A stretch of DNA of 64,000 nt from Pluralibacter sp. UBA7423 (GCA_002470465.1 DKMD01000021.1:1-64000), one strand, 5' to 3'; numbered from the stretch's first letter, positions 1 through 9,504 are shown. Made by a program: numbers and translations. Notes: generated by a model from the sequence alone, not told the origin.

Positions 1-1
1 G

Positions 2-2150
2 AAAAACCTCGAAGGAGCCAAGGACGACGCCGATAAGGCGATCGACGATATGGATCACCTGACCGGCAAGGAGAAGGACGATGCCCACAAGGCCGTTGAT
101 GAGGCCAAAAATGAGGACGAGGTAAACAAAGCCGTTGAGGACGCGGCCGAGAAGAACCTCGAGGGCGCCAAGGACGACGCCAACAAGGTGATCGACGACA
201 TGGATCACCTGACCGACAAGGAGAAGGACGATGCCCACAAGGCCGTTGATGAGGCCAAAAATGAGGATGAGGTAAACAAAGCCGTTGAGGACGCGGCCGA
301 GAAAAACCTCGAGGGAGCTAAAGACGATGCCCTTCAGGTGGCTAAAGACGACGCCGACAAGGCGATCGACGACATGGATCACCTGACCGACAAGGAGAAG
401 GACGATGCCCATAAGGCCGTTGATGAGGCCAAAAGTGAGGACGAGGTAAACAAAGCCGTTGAGGACGCAGCAGAGAAAAACCTTGAGGGCGCCAAAGACG
501 ACGCCAATAAAGCGATCGATGAGATGGAGCATCTGACGGACGAGCAGAAGGATGATGCTCACCAGGCCGTTAACGATGCGACCGACGTTCCGGGCGTGGA
601 AAAAGCCGTTGAGGATGCAGCAGAGAAAAACCTTGAGGGCGCCAAAGACGACGCCAACAAGGCGATCGACGAGATGGAGCACCTGACGGACGAGCAGAAG
701 GACGATGCTCACCAGGCCGTGAACGACTCAACCGATGTTCCGGGCGTGGAAAAAGCGGTGGAGGACGCAGCAGAGAAAAACCTTGAGGGCGCCAAAGACG
801 ACGCCAATAAAGCGATCGATGAGATGGAGCATCTGACGGACGAGCAGAAAGACGATGCTCACCAGGCCGTGAACGACGCGACCGACGTTCCGGGCGTGGA
901 AAAAGCGGTGGAGGATGCAGCAGAGAAGAACCTCGAGGGTGCCAAAGACGACGCCAACAAGGCGATTGACGACATGGAGCATCTGACGGACGAGCAGAAG
1001 GATGATGCTCACCAGGCCGTGAACGACGCGACCGACGTTCCGGGCGTGGAAAAAGCCGTTGAAGACGCGGCTGAGAAAAACCTCGAGGGCGCCAAAGACG
1101 ACGCCAACAAGGCGATCGACGAGATGGAGCACCTGACGGACGAGCAGAAAGATGATGCTCACCAGGCCGTTAACGATGCGACCGACGTTCCGGGCGTGGA
1201 AAAAGCGGTGGAGGATGCAGCAGAGAAGAACCTCGAGGGGGCCAAAGACGACGCCAACAAGGCGATCGACGACATGGGGCATCTGACGGACGAGCAGAAG
1301 GACGATGCTCACCAGGCCGTGAACGATGCGACCGACGTTCCGGGCGTGGAAAAAGCCGTTGAGGACGCAGCAGAGAAAAACCTCGAGGGAGCCAAAGACG
1401 ATGCCCTTCAGGTGGCTAAAGACGACGCCGACAAGGCGATCGACGACATGGATCACCTGACCGACGAGGAGAAAGACGACGCCCACAAGGCCGTTGATGA
1501 GGCTAAAAACGAGGATGAGGTAAACAAAGCCGTTGAAGATGCGGCCGGGAAAAACCTTGAGGGAGCCAAAGACGCTGCCAATAAGGCGATCGACGACATG
1601 GCGTACCTGAGCGCTGAGCAGAAAGAGGCTGCCCATAAGGCCGTTAATGACGCGACCGATGTTCCGGGTGTGGAAAAAGCCGTTGCGGATGCCGCCAAAG
1701 ATAACCTTGAGGGAGCCAAAGACGCTGCCAATAAGGCGATCGACGACATGGCATACCTGAGCGACGAGCAGAAAGACGCTGCCCATAAATCAGTTAATGA
1801 CGCGACCGATGTCCCGGGCGTAGAAAAAGCACTGGACGATGCCGCCAAAGATAACCTCGAGGGAGCCAAAGACGACGCCAACAAAGCGATCGACGAGATG
1901 GCATACCTGAGCGATGAGCAGAAAGACGCAGCTCACCAGGCCGTAAACGGTGCGACCGACGTGCCGGGCGTGGAAAAAGCACTGGACGATGCCGCCAAAG
2001 CTAACCTCGAGGGAGCCAAAGACGACGCCAACAAGGCGATCGACGAGATGGAGCATCTGACGGACGAGCAGAAAGACGACGCTCATAAGGCCGTTAATGA
2101 CGCGACCGATATCCCGGGCGTGGAAAAAGCACTGGACGATGCCGCCAGCC
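2..2150 (+). repeat. Tandem 150-bp in-frame repeats (about 14 units)
   Basis: The motif encoding NLEGAK recurs at exact 150-bp steps (near 481, 631, 781, 931, 1081, 1231, 1381), giving 50-residue units. Two unit types alternate in blocks. One has DKEKDDAHKAVDEAKNEDEV (units 1-3 and 10). The other has DEQKDDAHQAVNDATDVPGV (most others). Units 11-13 carry a divergent AYLS version. Two units carry an extra 8 residues (DDALQVAK, near 325 and 1405). The near identity of neighbouring units makes copy number likely to vary. Confidence 0.9.
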
Positions 2151-4213
2151 TCAATGTTGAAGACGATTCTTCATTCCTGGGCGATATTATCAGTGGCATA
2201 TGGAATGCGATTATTGCAATTCCTAAAGGAATTTTAGAAGCACTTAAGTCGGTTATTTCGAAATTAGGTGATTACCACTTCTTGCTCGAATCAGGTCCTG
2301 CTGCCCTGACCGGTGTTGCATTGATCGTTTGGGAAGCGGTGGTTGAAATTATTCACGTGCCATTAAGCTTCTTGTCTAACATGGCTCAGTGGGTTATTGG
2401 CTTTACTACAGGTATTTTGGGCGGAATTTGGGGACCGTTAGGCACCATTCCACATATCCTGAATGGCATATTGATTCTCGTAGATGGTGCAGTTAATGCC
2501 ATTAAAATTATCGTCGAAAGCATCGGTATTGGCGTTATTACCCTCCCTGCGATCATTACCGGGGCAATTGCCTGGGTGATTACCCTTGCTAAAGGGATTG
2601 GTGCTTTGTTAAGTGGCGACTCTTCCGCGATGGAAGATTTCATCTCTGACCTTTCACAATCATTTTTGCAAAACCCACTTATCCCATTAGTACTGGGTGA
2701 TCTGTTCGTCGCGTTTATGGTTATCCCTAAACTGGCCGTTGAGGCTATAGGCGTCATTGCAGAGTGGATACTGGGAATTATCACAGGAGTGATGCAGTGG
2801 ATCCCGGGATTAATACCTATTGCCAGCGTAGTCTCTGATTTCACACTTGCAATTGACGGTGTTATTATTGCCATTCATTATGGCTTAAGCAATGTTATTA
2901 ACCTGATCACGAAATTGGGCATGGCGCTGATCATGGGGATCCCTATCGCTATCAGCACAGGGACATCAGCGGTTGCCATTATTGAAGCCTTTATCAAAGG
3001 TGTCCTGGGACTCGACGCAGATAAGGACACATCCGATAACCCGATCAATAATATTATTGATGCAATTATCGACTTTATTTCTTCACCACTGACCGCTATT
3101 GGAGATATTATCTCCTCAATATTCGAAAACATTGGGAACTTCATCAACGATCCGTTCGGCACTATCGGCGAAATGTTCCAGAATGTTATTGATATGATTC
3201 TCAGCCCGTTCAAGTTTATTATTGATGCAGTTGGCTCTGTCATTGATTTCATTACCAGTCCGTTTGCGATTGTGGGTGATATTATTAACGGTGTAATAGA
3301 AAGCATCGGTAAAATCATCAGCGATCCGATTGGCGCAATCGGTGATATGATTCAGGGGGTTATTGATATCATTCTCAGCCCGTTCAAGGCTGTCCTTGAT
3401 GTAATTGGTTCCATCATTGATATCATTACAAATCCGATTGATGCGATATTTAACTTGATCGGCGATCCAATCGAATTTGCGTTTAAGTTTATTGCTGATC
3501 CGATCGGAACAATTTCCGATTTGTTCGGTAAAATCGTTGATACTATCCTGGGGCCATTTAAGGGACTCATTGATTTTATCGGAGATGTCATTTATGGCAT
3601 TACTCACCCTCTGGAAACGATTGGTAATATCATTAACGATATTATATCGAAAATCTTTGGTGGTCCCGACGAGCCTGGTGAAGTTGACCCTGAACCGCTC
3701 ATGGCAATTGTTGATGCCATTGAAACGGCTGTTGAGGCCACGACGCCTGCGGCTGAAGCAATTGATAATCTGCTCGTTCGCGCAGAGGGTGCTGTTGATA
3801 ATTTCCTGAAGGCTCCGGTTGAATTCGTCTTTGGGGAAAGCAACGAGAAAGGCTCTTCTGTCAAAGATTTGACCGAAATTACGAGTACGCTCGATGAGTT
3901 AGCGGGTTATGCCGATGCTAATGTTGTTTCGCTGACCGAAATGGCTGAGGCGCAGGCTTCGCAGGAAGCAATTACGCCAGCGGTAAGTGAAGAGCTCACA
4001 GAGGCGCAGCTTGCTTCTGTCATGGAGGAAAGCAACGCCAGCGAGATTGATTTGGATTCACTCATTGGTGCAGAAAACGAGCTCATCGTAGCAGAGAATA
4101 ATGCTCAGGATGAGCAACGCAGCGTCGAAGATACCGGAGGATATAGCGTATTTGAACAAATTATCAGTCAGCTACAGTTAAACGAAGATAGTTATCAGTT
4201 TGCTGCTGCATAA
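2..4213 (+). CDS. Giant repeat protein, C-terminal part (probable type I secretion substrate)
   Basis: The frame is open from the first base, so the true start lies before the window; about 1,400 residues are seen. Three zones are visible. First come 14 acidic 50-residue repeats (to about base 2150) that look like GA/Ebh-type three-helix bundles, with pattern AKDDAxKAID...HLT...KDDAHxAV...V..VxKAV. Second is a long hydrophobic stretch of about 500 residues rich in I, G, P and F, ending in three 58-residue repeats. Third is an acidic tail that ends with hydrophobic and aromatic residues (SQLQLN, SYQFAAA), as expected of a type I secretion signal. Three type I secretion genes follow directly on the same strand. 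I see no RTX nonapeptides (GGxGxD) in the part present. A surface adhesin or secreted matrix protein is the likeliest role, by inference; the hydrophobic zone would be odd for a plain adhesin. Confidence 0.8.
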   Translation, partial: KNLEGAKDDADKAIDDMDHLTGKEKDDAHKAVDEAKNEDEVNKAVEDAAEKNLEGAKDDANKVIDDMDHLTDKEKDDAHKAVDEAKNEDEVNKAVEDAAEKNLEGAKDDALQVAKDDADKAIDDMDHLTDKEKDDAHKAVDEAKSEDEVNKAVEDAAEKNLEGAKDDANKAIDEMEHLTDEQKDDAHQAVNDATDVPGVEKAVEDAAEKNLEGAKDDANKAIDEMEHLTDEQKDDAHQAVNDSTDVPGVEKAVEDAAEKNLEGAKDDANKAIDEMEHLTDEQKDDAHQAVNDATDVPGVEKAVEDAAEKNLEGAKDDANKAIDDMEHLTDEQKDDAHQAVNDATDVPGVEKAVEDAAEKNLEGAKDDANKAIDEMEHLTDEQKDDAHQAVNDATDVPGVEKAVEDAAEKNLEGAKDDANKAIDDMGHLTDEQKDDAHQAVNDATDVPGVEKAVEDAAEKNLEGAKDDALQVAKDDADKAIDDMDHLTDEEKDDAHKAVDEAKNEDEVNKAVEDAAGKNLEGAKDAANKAIDDMAYLSAEQKEAAHKAVNDATDVPGVEKAVADAAKDNLEGAKDAANKAIDDMAYLSDEQKDAAHKSVNDATDVPGVEKALDDAAKDNLEGAKDDANKAIDEMAYLSDEQKDAAHQAVNGATDVPGVEKALDDAAKANLEGAKDDANKAIDEMEHLTDEQKDDAHKAVNDATDIPGVEKALDDAASLNVEDDSSFLGDIISGIWNAIIAIPKGILEALKSVISKLGDYHFLLESGPAALTGVALIVWEAVVEIIHVPLSFLSNMAQWVIGFTTGILGGIWGPLGTIPHILNGILILVDGAVNAIKIIVESIGIGVITLPAIITGAIAWVITLAKGIGALLSGDSSAMEDFISDLSQSFLQNPLIPLVLGDLFVAFMVIPKLAVEAIGVIAEWILGIITGVMQWIPGLIPIASVVSDFTLAIDGVIIAIHYGLSNVINLITKLGMALIMGIPIAISTGTSAVAIIEAFIKGVLGLDADKDTSDNPINNIIDAIIDFISSPLTAIGDIISSIFENIGNFINDPFGTIGEMFQNVIDMILSPFKFIIDAVGSVIDFITSPFAIVGDIINGVIESIGKIISDPIGAIGDMIQGVIDIILSPFKAVLDVIGSIIDIITNPIDAIFNLIGDPIEFAFKFIADPIGTISDLFGKIVDTILGPFKGLIDFIGDVIYGITHPLETIGNIINDIISKIFGGPDEPGEVDPEPLMAIVDAIETAVEATTPAAEAIDNLLVRAEGAVDNFLKAPVEFVFGESNEKGSSVKDLTEITSTLDELAGYADANVVSLTEMAEAQASQEAITPAVSEELTEAQLASVMEESNASEIDLDSLIGAENELIVAENNAQDEQRSVEDTGGYSVFEQIISQLQLNEDSYQFAAA
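3149..3664 (+). repeat. Three hydrophobic 174-bp repeats
   Basis: Units start at 3149, 3323 and 3497, spaced exactly 174 bp (58 codons). Each begins with Asp-Pro-(Phe/Ile)-Gly-(Thr/Ala)-Ile and carries an (S/G)PFK motif about 20 residues in. They are otherwise built of Ile/Val/Gly-rich helix-like segments punctuated by Pro. A degenerate further copy may precede them near 3090. Confidence 0.85.
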
Positions 4214-4231
4214 TATTAAGTAATCACCTTT

Positions 4232-4261
4232 CCCAACAGCTTTATATATTGAGCTGTTGGG
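4232..4261 (+). terminator. Perfect 10-bp hairpin after the giant protein gene
   Basis: CCCAACAGCT and AGCTGTTGGG form a perfect 10-bp stem with a 10-base loop, 18 bases after the stop codon. It is not followed by a T tract, so partial readthrough (attenuation between an abundant substrate and its exporter) or an mRNA 3'-end stabiliser is as likely as full termination. Confidence 0.6.
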
Positions 4262-4392
4262 ATTGGTCAGCCACATGTCTTATAAAAAGTGGCTTCTTAT
4301 CAGCGCCATGAAGTATCTCTTCATCACGGATGCCAGAAACACATCATCATGGAATGATAACGCGTTGTATTTATAATTCAGGGAGATATCTG

Positions 4393-5886
4393 GTGGGACT
4401 TACTCATAAAACACTACTCTATTTATCCGTTACCATGGGAAATCTGTTAACGATCGCGGATGCTTCCTGTGAACTTATAACTTATCCCGTTTCATTTATT
4501 AATGAGGATAAATCATCTGCGACTTTCGAACCGAAAAAAGATCGGAACAGTGATGCCTCTGTTGTATATGTCAGGACTGTGGAAGCGAGCCCGTTACCAA
4601 AGAAACACGCTCCTGTGGCATCAGCGGCGGCGACTAAAAAAAATATCACTACTTCAAAAGAGAAATATAGCCTGCGCAGCGCAATATGGATGGCAGTCAG
4701 CTGGCACCCGGAAATAAAACGGGCAAAAGCTGAAACTGAAAGACTTAAGTCTATGGTGGATGAGGTCAGATCTGCATATTATCCTAATGTAGAAATGGGC
4801 CTTAATTCAGGAATAGAAAAAGATGGTTATACTGACGACAATAACAAAACCAATCAGCTAAATGTCTCAGTTGAACAGATGATTTATGATTTCGGCAATA
4901 CTGGCGACAGGGTAGAGCTTTCTGAGCTTAACGTCATCGGTGCTAATTATGAAGTTGAAAAAGAGGTTAACGACATCCTCTATCAAACCATTAACGCTTA
5001 TTTACAGATAGTTCGTTATCATCAGCTCATTGCCGCCGCCAGGGATCGCATTGACGGTTTTACTAAGATCAGAGATATAACAAAAAAACGCGTAGCCCTG
5101 GGGGCCAGCGCTGAATCTGACTACTCTCAGGCCAGCCTCAGAGTGGCCGAATCGCTCTCGAACTATAATGATTATATTTCTCAGTATAAAAAATGGTCAG
5201 CAACGCTGGATTATCTGCTAAACAAAGAGATTGCTTCCAGGATTATCATGGAATTTCCTGCTGACGTTGAAGAACTCTACAATAAAATATTACGTGATAA
5301 TCCAGCTAATATTGAATCTCCGGCGATCAGGATTGCCAGGGCAAAAATAGAGATCTCGAAAAAACAAATTGATGTGCAAAGAAATGGGCATTACCCGAAG
5401 ATCACGTTGACACCTTACTATGAACACGATTTGACATCCCAATCAACCGGTAACAGCGTTGCGAAAAATCGCGATCGCTATGGCGCATTTATAAATGTAA
5501 AAGTCCCGCTTTATCAGGGGGGGGCAGTGTCATCTAAAGTACAGCAAGCACAAGAAGCGTTAAATACTGCACAATTTAACTTAGATGCTGAACAAAATAA
5601 TGCTAAACAGAAAATGATGGAATTTTCCAGCCAAATGATAAACACGAAAATCAGCCTGGAAAACAAACTGGAGCGGGAACAAAGTGCTATACGAACCCGG
5701 AATCTTTATATGTCTCAGTATCTGGAGTTAGGGACTCGATCATTCTCCGATTTAACCAGCGCTGAATCGGAGATCCACCAGACCAAAGCAGACATTATTA
5801 ACAGTCATTATGCGATATCGAATCTTGCCCTTGAAAGTCTCTACTATGCTGGCAAGTTAATGAATTTATTACAAGATAAAAGGTAA
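4393..5886 (+). CDS. TolC-family outer membrane channel of a type I secretion system
   Basis: The protein has the TolC/LapE-type outer membrane efflux repeat pattern, with long amphipathic helices, VEQMIYDFGN in the first half and the matching VPLYQGG in the second. I chose GTG at 4393. It has AGGGAG six bases upstream and gives a typical signal peptide (basic start, then LLYLSVTMGNLLTIADA). The longer reading from ATG 4330 adds a His-rich 21-residue extension with no good ribosome binding site. The gene lies four bases before the ABC transporter gene, so the two are very likely cotranscribed. It would form the outer membrane exit for the giant repeat protein upstream. About 497 residues; base composition is clearly more AT-rich than the core genes further on. 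Confidence 0.85.
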   Translation: MGLTHKTLLYLSVTMGNLLTIADASCELITYPVSFINEDKSSATFEPKKDRNSDASVVYVRTVEASPLPKKHAPVASAAATKKNITTSKEKYSLRSAIWMAVSWHPEIKRAKAETERLKSMVDEVRSAYYPNVEMGLNSGIEKDGYTDDNNKTNQLNVSVEQMIYDFGNTGDRVELSELNVIGANYEVEKEVNDILYQTINAYLQIVRYHQLIAAARDRIDGFTKIRDITKKRVALGASAESDYSQASLRVAESLSNYNDYISQYKKWSATLDYLLNKEIASRIIMEFPADVEELYNKILRDNPANIESPAIRIARAKIEISKKQIDVQRNGHYPKITLTPYYEHDLTSQSTGNSVAKNRDRYGAFINVKVPLYQGGAVSSKVQQAQEALNTAQFNLDAEQNNAKQKMMEFSSQMINTKISLENKLEREQSAIRTRNLYMSQYLELGTRSFSDLTSAESEIHQTKADIINSHYAISNLALESLYYAGKLMNLLQDKR

Positions 5887-5890
5887 TATA

Positions 5891-8035
5891 GTGCAAGATA
5901 TGGATTTCTTTTCCTGTATGGAAAGTGATAGTGACGCCAAAGAGTACTATCTGGAACAATGGAAAAGTGCGTTGGTTAATATTGCTCACCACTATCGACT
6001 CAATGTGTCAGAACAGAATATTCTGATAACATCGTTATGGCATGACAATGAGCCAACCCGGAAAATCATAGAAAACATGAGTCGTCGGGCCGGGCTTTCG
6101 TTTAAAGAAGACTTTGTTGATGGCTATCGGTTTAATTCCTGGCTCTTTCCTCAGGTGCTGGAAATGAAAGACGGGCGTCTGGCCATTATCAAAAGCATTG
6201 ATGAGGATAAAAATTTTGTTATCTCGTTTATTGAAGACGGTGAGCTGATCTCGTTAGTGCCGGAAGAGCAGGTTCGCGCTGAAGGGCGCCGAATTATTAC
6301 CTTGCGGCCGGCAAAAAACGTCTCCGATTCCAGAATTGACGATTATATCAAGCCGGCTGAGAAGTACTGGGTCTGGAAGATCATTTTTGCGGACATGAAG
6401 CCATACTACCTGGTCATCCTGGGTTCACTGTTTGTCAATATTCTCGGCCTGGCGGGTATCACTTACTCGATGCAGACCTATGATCGAGTCATTCCTGCGC
6501 AATCACACCCCACAATGTGGGTGCTTTTTATCGGCGTAGTTGTGGCGCTGATTTTTGATTTCACCTTACGCTTAATCCGCTATAGCGTAACGGACATTCT
6601 GGGAAAGCGTGCCGATTTGATTATTTCAGACCGAGTATTTGGCCGGGCCTTAAGGATTAAAAACCCTTACCGTCCAAAATCCACCGGTTCGTTTATTTCT
6701 CAGCTAAAGGAGCTGGAACAGGTTCGTGAAATGATGACCTCGTCGACCGTTGTCGCAATTACGGATTTGCCGTTCTTCTTTATGTTCCTGGTTATTATCT
6801 ATTTCCTGGGCGGGATTGTCTTCCTTGTGCCTTTGGCTGGGGCAATTCTCATGGTGCTTCCCGGTTTATTGAGTCAAAAGAAACTTTTCCGCCTGGCCAA
6901 TACGGCTACGCGAGAATCCAGCCTGCGTAATGCCATGCTGGTCGAGACGGTTCAGGGGCTGGATGACATTAAATTTTTACAGGCTGAGCATCGCTTTCAG
7001 CAGCAATGGCTGCATTACATTAAGACCACATCTGAAAATAGTCTGGAACTAAAGCATTTGACGCATACGTTAACCACCTGGTCTTATTTAGTGCAAAGTT
7101 CGGTGTTTGTATGCCTGGTTCTGGTGGGGACACCCTTTGTCATGTCCGGCGATCTGTCTACCGGTGCATTAGTCGCCTCATCCATTCTTAGCTCAAGAAT
7201 GATGGCGCCCATTGCCCAAATTGCCAATATCATCACCCGCTGGCAACAAACCAAAGTGGCAATGACGGGCCTCGACTCGATCATGCAGTTACCGATTGAT
7301 CAGCCGGAACATCAGCGGTTGATTCATAAGAAATTTATCGAAGGTAACTATTCGATTAAAAACGCCTCCTTTATGCATCATGCTGATGGCCAGAAAATAG
7401 CCGTGAGCATTGATTCGCTGGAGATCAAAGTGGGCGAGCGTGTTGCCATCCTTGGGCGCAACGGTTCGGGGAAATCATCGCTGTTAAATGCGCTTTCAGG
7501 GATGATGTGTCAGAGGTCCGGAGAGGTGATTCTGGATGGTATTAATATCAATGACATCGACCCCGCCGATCTGCGTCGCGATGTTGGATACTTGAGCCAA
7601 AACTCCCGGCTTTTTTTCGGTTCCCTTAGAGAGAATATTACGTTGGGCTCCCCTTTGGCGCGGGATGAGGACATCGTTGAAGCAATCAGGATCACCGGAG
7701 CCATTAATTTCATTAACCAACTTCCGTCTGGTTTAGATTATATTATCCAGGAAGGTGGCCATGGTCTTTCAGGTGGGCAGCAGCAAACAATTTTGCTGGC
7801 AAGACTGGTGTTGCGTAATCCTAATATTGTGATTATGGATGAACCAACTTCCTCTCTTGATGATGTTACTGAAGATGAGTTCGTCAAAAAAATGGGCAGC
7901 TGGATTTCTGGTAAAACAGTAATTATTGCCACCCATCGTAAAAAAATATTGAATCTCGTTAACCGGACTATCGTTGTATCTGGCGGAAGGATTGTGTTAG
8001 ATAAAAGCAAGAATGAGATTATCGATGAAATGTAA
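5891..8035 (+). CDS. Type I secretion ABC transporter (LapB/LssB-like)
   Basis: A 714-residue fused membrane/ATPase exporter. Residues 1-150 look like a C39-like domain without the catalytic Cys motif, as in transporters of large adhesins. Several membrane helices follow (about 165-440). The nucleotide-binding domain has Walker A (GRNGSGKSS), Q-loop (YLSQNSR), signature (LSGGQQQ), Walker B (IVIMDEP) and H-loop (ATHR). The start is GTG at 5891, with AAGGT upstream and a gap of four bases from the TolC-like gene. Because the peptidase-like domain lacks the ECG motif, it is expected to bind the substrate rather than cleave a leader. Its substrate is probably the repeat protein encoded just before. 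Confidence 0.9.
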   Translation: MQDMDFFSCMESDSDAKEYYLEQWKSALVNIAHHYRLNVSEQNILITSLWHDNEPTRKIIENMSRRAGLSFKEDFVDGYRFNSWLFPQVLEMKDGRLAIIKSIDEDKNFVISFIEDGELISLVPEEQVRAEGRRIITLRPAKNVSDSRIDDYIKPAEKYWVWKIIFADMKPYYLVILGSLFVNILGLAGITYSMQTYDRVIPAQSHPTMWVLFIGVVVALIFDFTLRLIRYSVTDILGKRADLIISDRVFGRALRIKNPYRPKSTGSFISQLKELEQVREMMTSSTVVAITDLPFFFMFLVIIYFLGGIVFLVPLAGAILMVLPGLLSQKKLFRLANTATRESSLRNAMLVETVQGLDDIKFLQAEHRFQQQWLHYIKTTSENSLELKHLTHTLTTWSYLVQSSVFVCLVLVGTPFVMSGDLSTGALVASSILSSRMMAPIAQIANIITRWQQTKVAMTGLDSIMQLPIDQPEHQRLIHKKFIEGNYSIKNASFMHHADGQKIAVSIDSLEIKVGERVAILGRNGSGKSSLLNALSGMMCQRSGEVILDGININDIDPADLRRDVGYLSQNSRLFFGSLRENITLGSPLARDEDIVEAIRITGAINFINQLPSGLDYIIQEGGHGLSGGQQQTILLARLVLRNPNIVIMDEPTSSLDDVTEDEFVKKMGSWISGKTVIIATHRKKILNLVNRTIVVSGGRIVLDKSKNEIIDEM

Positions 8036-8098
8036 CCATATATTTTCAAGGTCGATAAATTTATATTGTGGTCCAGCTATTTCGGGTGATGGTTTTTA

Positions 8099-9379
8099 AT
8101 GAAAAATATTTATGAAAAATTAAAAAAGAAATTTCTGTCTGCCAAAGACTTTTGTCAGCATGTGTTTTTTACAACCGATAAGGACGCAATCCGTCAGGTT
8201 CGGGCGACCGATGAATTTACGCTTGCCGATACCCATGGTGGCGTAAAGACCAGCCGGGCCCTTTATATCCTGCTCAGCATTGTCTTTTTCCTCAGTATAT
8301 TTTTGCTGTGGGCCTCGATGTTCAGTATTGATGAGGTCTCTAAAGGCGATGGTCGGGTAATCCCCAGTTCAAAAGAGAAAATCATTCAGTCTCTTGATGG
8401 CGGGATCCTCGATAAGATAAATGTTAAGGAGGGGCAAATCGTTCAGGCGGGAGATATTATTGCCAGCCTGGATACGATAAGAACCCAGGCTGCAGTGATG
8501 GAGTCTGAATCTAAATATCGGGCTTTATTGGCCAGCAAGGTCAGGCTGTTGGCGGAGATAAGCGATCGCCCTTTGGTGTTTCCTGACGAGCTGAATGATT
8601 TTCCTGAAATCACCGACAGAGAAAGGATACTTTATACGTCGAGAAAAAATAATTATATTTCGTCGATTAAAGATATCCAGGCATCTAAGGTGTTATTAAA
8701 CAATGAGCTGGCGATCAATACACGGCTTATGGCGCAGGGTGCATCAAGTAAAGTCGACGTTATCAGACTCAGGAAGCAGCTGGTCGATCTGAACATGAAA
8801 GAGTCAGAGCTGAATTACAATTATCAGGTCAGATCGGGCGAGGAGCTATCCAGAATTTCCGGGGAAGTGGATTCACTGTATCAAAAGATCGTTGGCCAGC
8901 GCGATTTGCTGAAAAAATCGACCATTACTTCGCCGGTCAGAGGGATTGTAAAGAATATAGAAATTAACACTATTGGCGGGGTTATTCCTCCTAATGGCAC
9001 CATCATGAACATCGTTCCCCTTGACGATCGCCTGCTTATTGAAGCAAAGATCTTGCCGCGCGATATCGCCTTTATTCATCCCGGACAGCGTGCAATCGTC
9101 AAAATCACCGCATATGACTACTCAATTTATGGCGGCCTGGACGGTGAAGTGGTAACGATTTCTCCTGATACCATTTCAGACCCTCAAAAACCTGAAGTTG
9201 TCTTTTATCGTGTCTACATCAGAACGACGAAAGACCATTTACAAACCACCGATAACAAACAGCACTTTATCTCTCCAGGGATGGTAGCCAGCGTTGATAT
9301 TAAGACCGGTAATAAGACGATTCTCCAGTACCTGATTAAGCCATTCAATAAGGTGGGGGAAGCATTAAGGGAGAGATAA
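8099..9379 (+). CDS. HlyD/LapC-family periplasmic adaptor (type I secretion)
   Basis: 426 residues. A short cytoplasmic N-terminus leads to one membrane helix (about 60-80, YILLSIVFFLSIFLLWA). A biotinyl-lipoyl-like half follows (DGGILDKINVKEGQIVQAGD), then a central alpha-helical hairpin and a C-terminal beta-barrel region with SPVRGIVKNI and PGQRAIVKI, all typical of HlyD adaptors. It bridges the ABC transporter and the TolC-like channel. It begins 63 bases after the transporter gene and completes the operon. LapC-like assignment rests on order and overall form. Confidence 0.9.
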   Translation: MKNIYEKLKKKFLSAKDFCQHVFFTTDKDAIRQVRATDEFTLADTHGGVKTSRALYILLSIVFFLSIFLLWASMFSIDEVSKGDGRVIPSSKEKIIQSLDGGILDKINVKEGQIVQAGDIIASLDTIRTQAAVMESESKYRALLASKVRLLAEISDRPLVFPDELNDFPEITDRERILYTSRKNNYISSIKDIQASKVLLNNELAINTRLMAQGASSKVDVIRLRKQLVDLNMKESELNYNYQVRSGEELSRISGEVDSLYQKIVGQRDLLKKSTITSPVRGIVKNIEINTIGGVIPPNGTIMNIVPLDDRLLIEAKILPRDIAFIHPGQRAIVKITAYDYSIYGGLDGEVVTISPDTISDPQKPEVVFYRVYIRTTKDHLQTTDNKQHFISPGMVASVDIKTGNKTILQYLIKPFNKVGEALRER

Positions 9380-9504
9380 CAGAGGGGGTAAAATTGGCCA
9401 TATGGTAAGGGTAAAAGGGCCTTCTGTAACCTTGGCGGGGCTTTTTCATGCCAGAAATGAACTACCCCCGATTTTCTGGATAAGTCAGACTGTATGTACA
9501 CCAT

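Noticed and set aside
728..2086. Long minus-strand open frames (up to 352 codons) opposite the repeats
   Set aside because: They mirror the 150-bp repeats of the plus-strand gene; repeated codons keep the other strand open. No ribosome site and no sensible domain.
1..2150. Possible CRISPR array because of regular spacing
   Set aside because: Units are 150 bp, fully coding and without alternating repeat and spacer; they encode protein repeats.
2386..3864. Minus-strand frames opposite the hydrophobic region
   Set aside because: Composition follows from the Ile/Val-rich plus-strand codons, and the plus-strand frame is continuous with the repeats and the secretion tail.
2160..4213. RTX calcium-binding nonapeptides expected of a type I substrate
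   Set aside because: I looked for GGxGxD-type repeats in the C-terminal part and found none.
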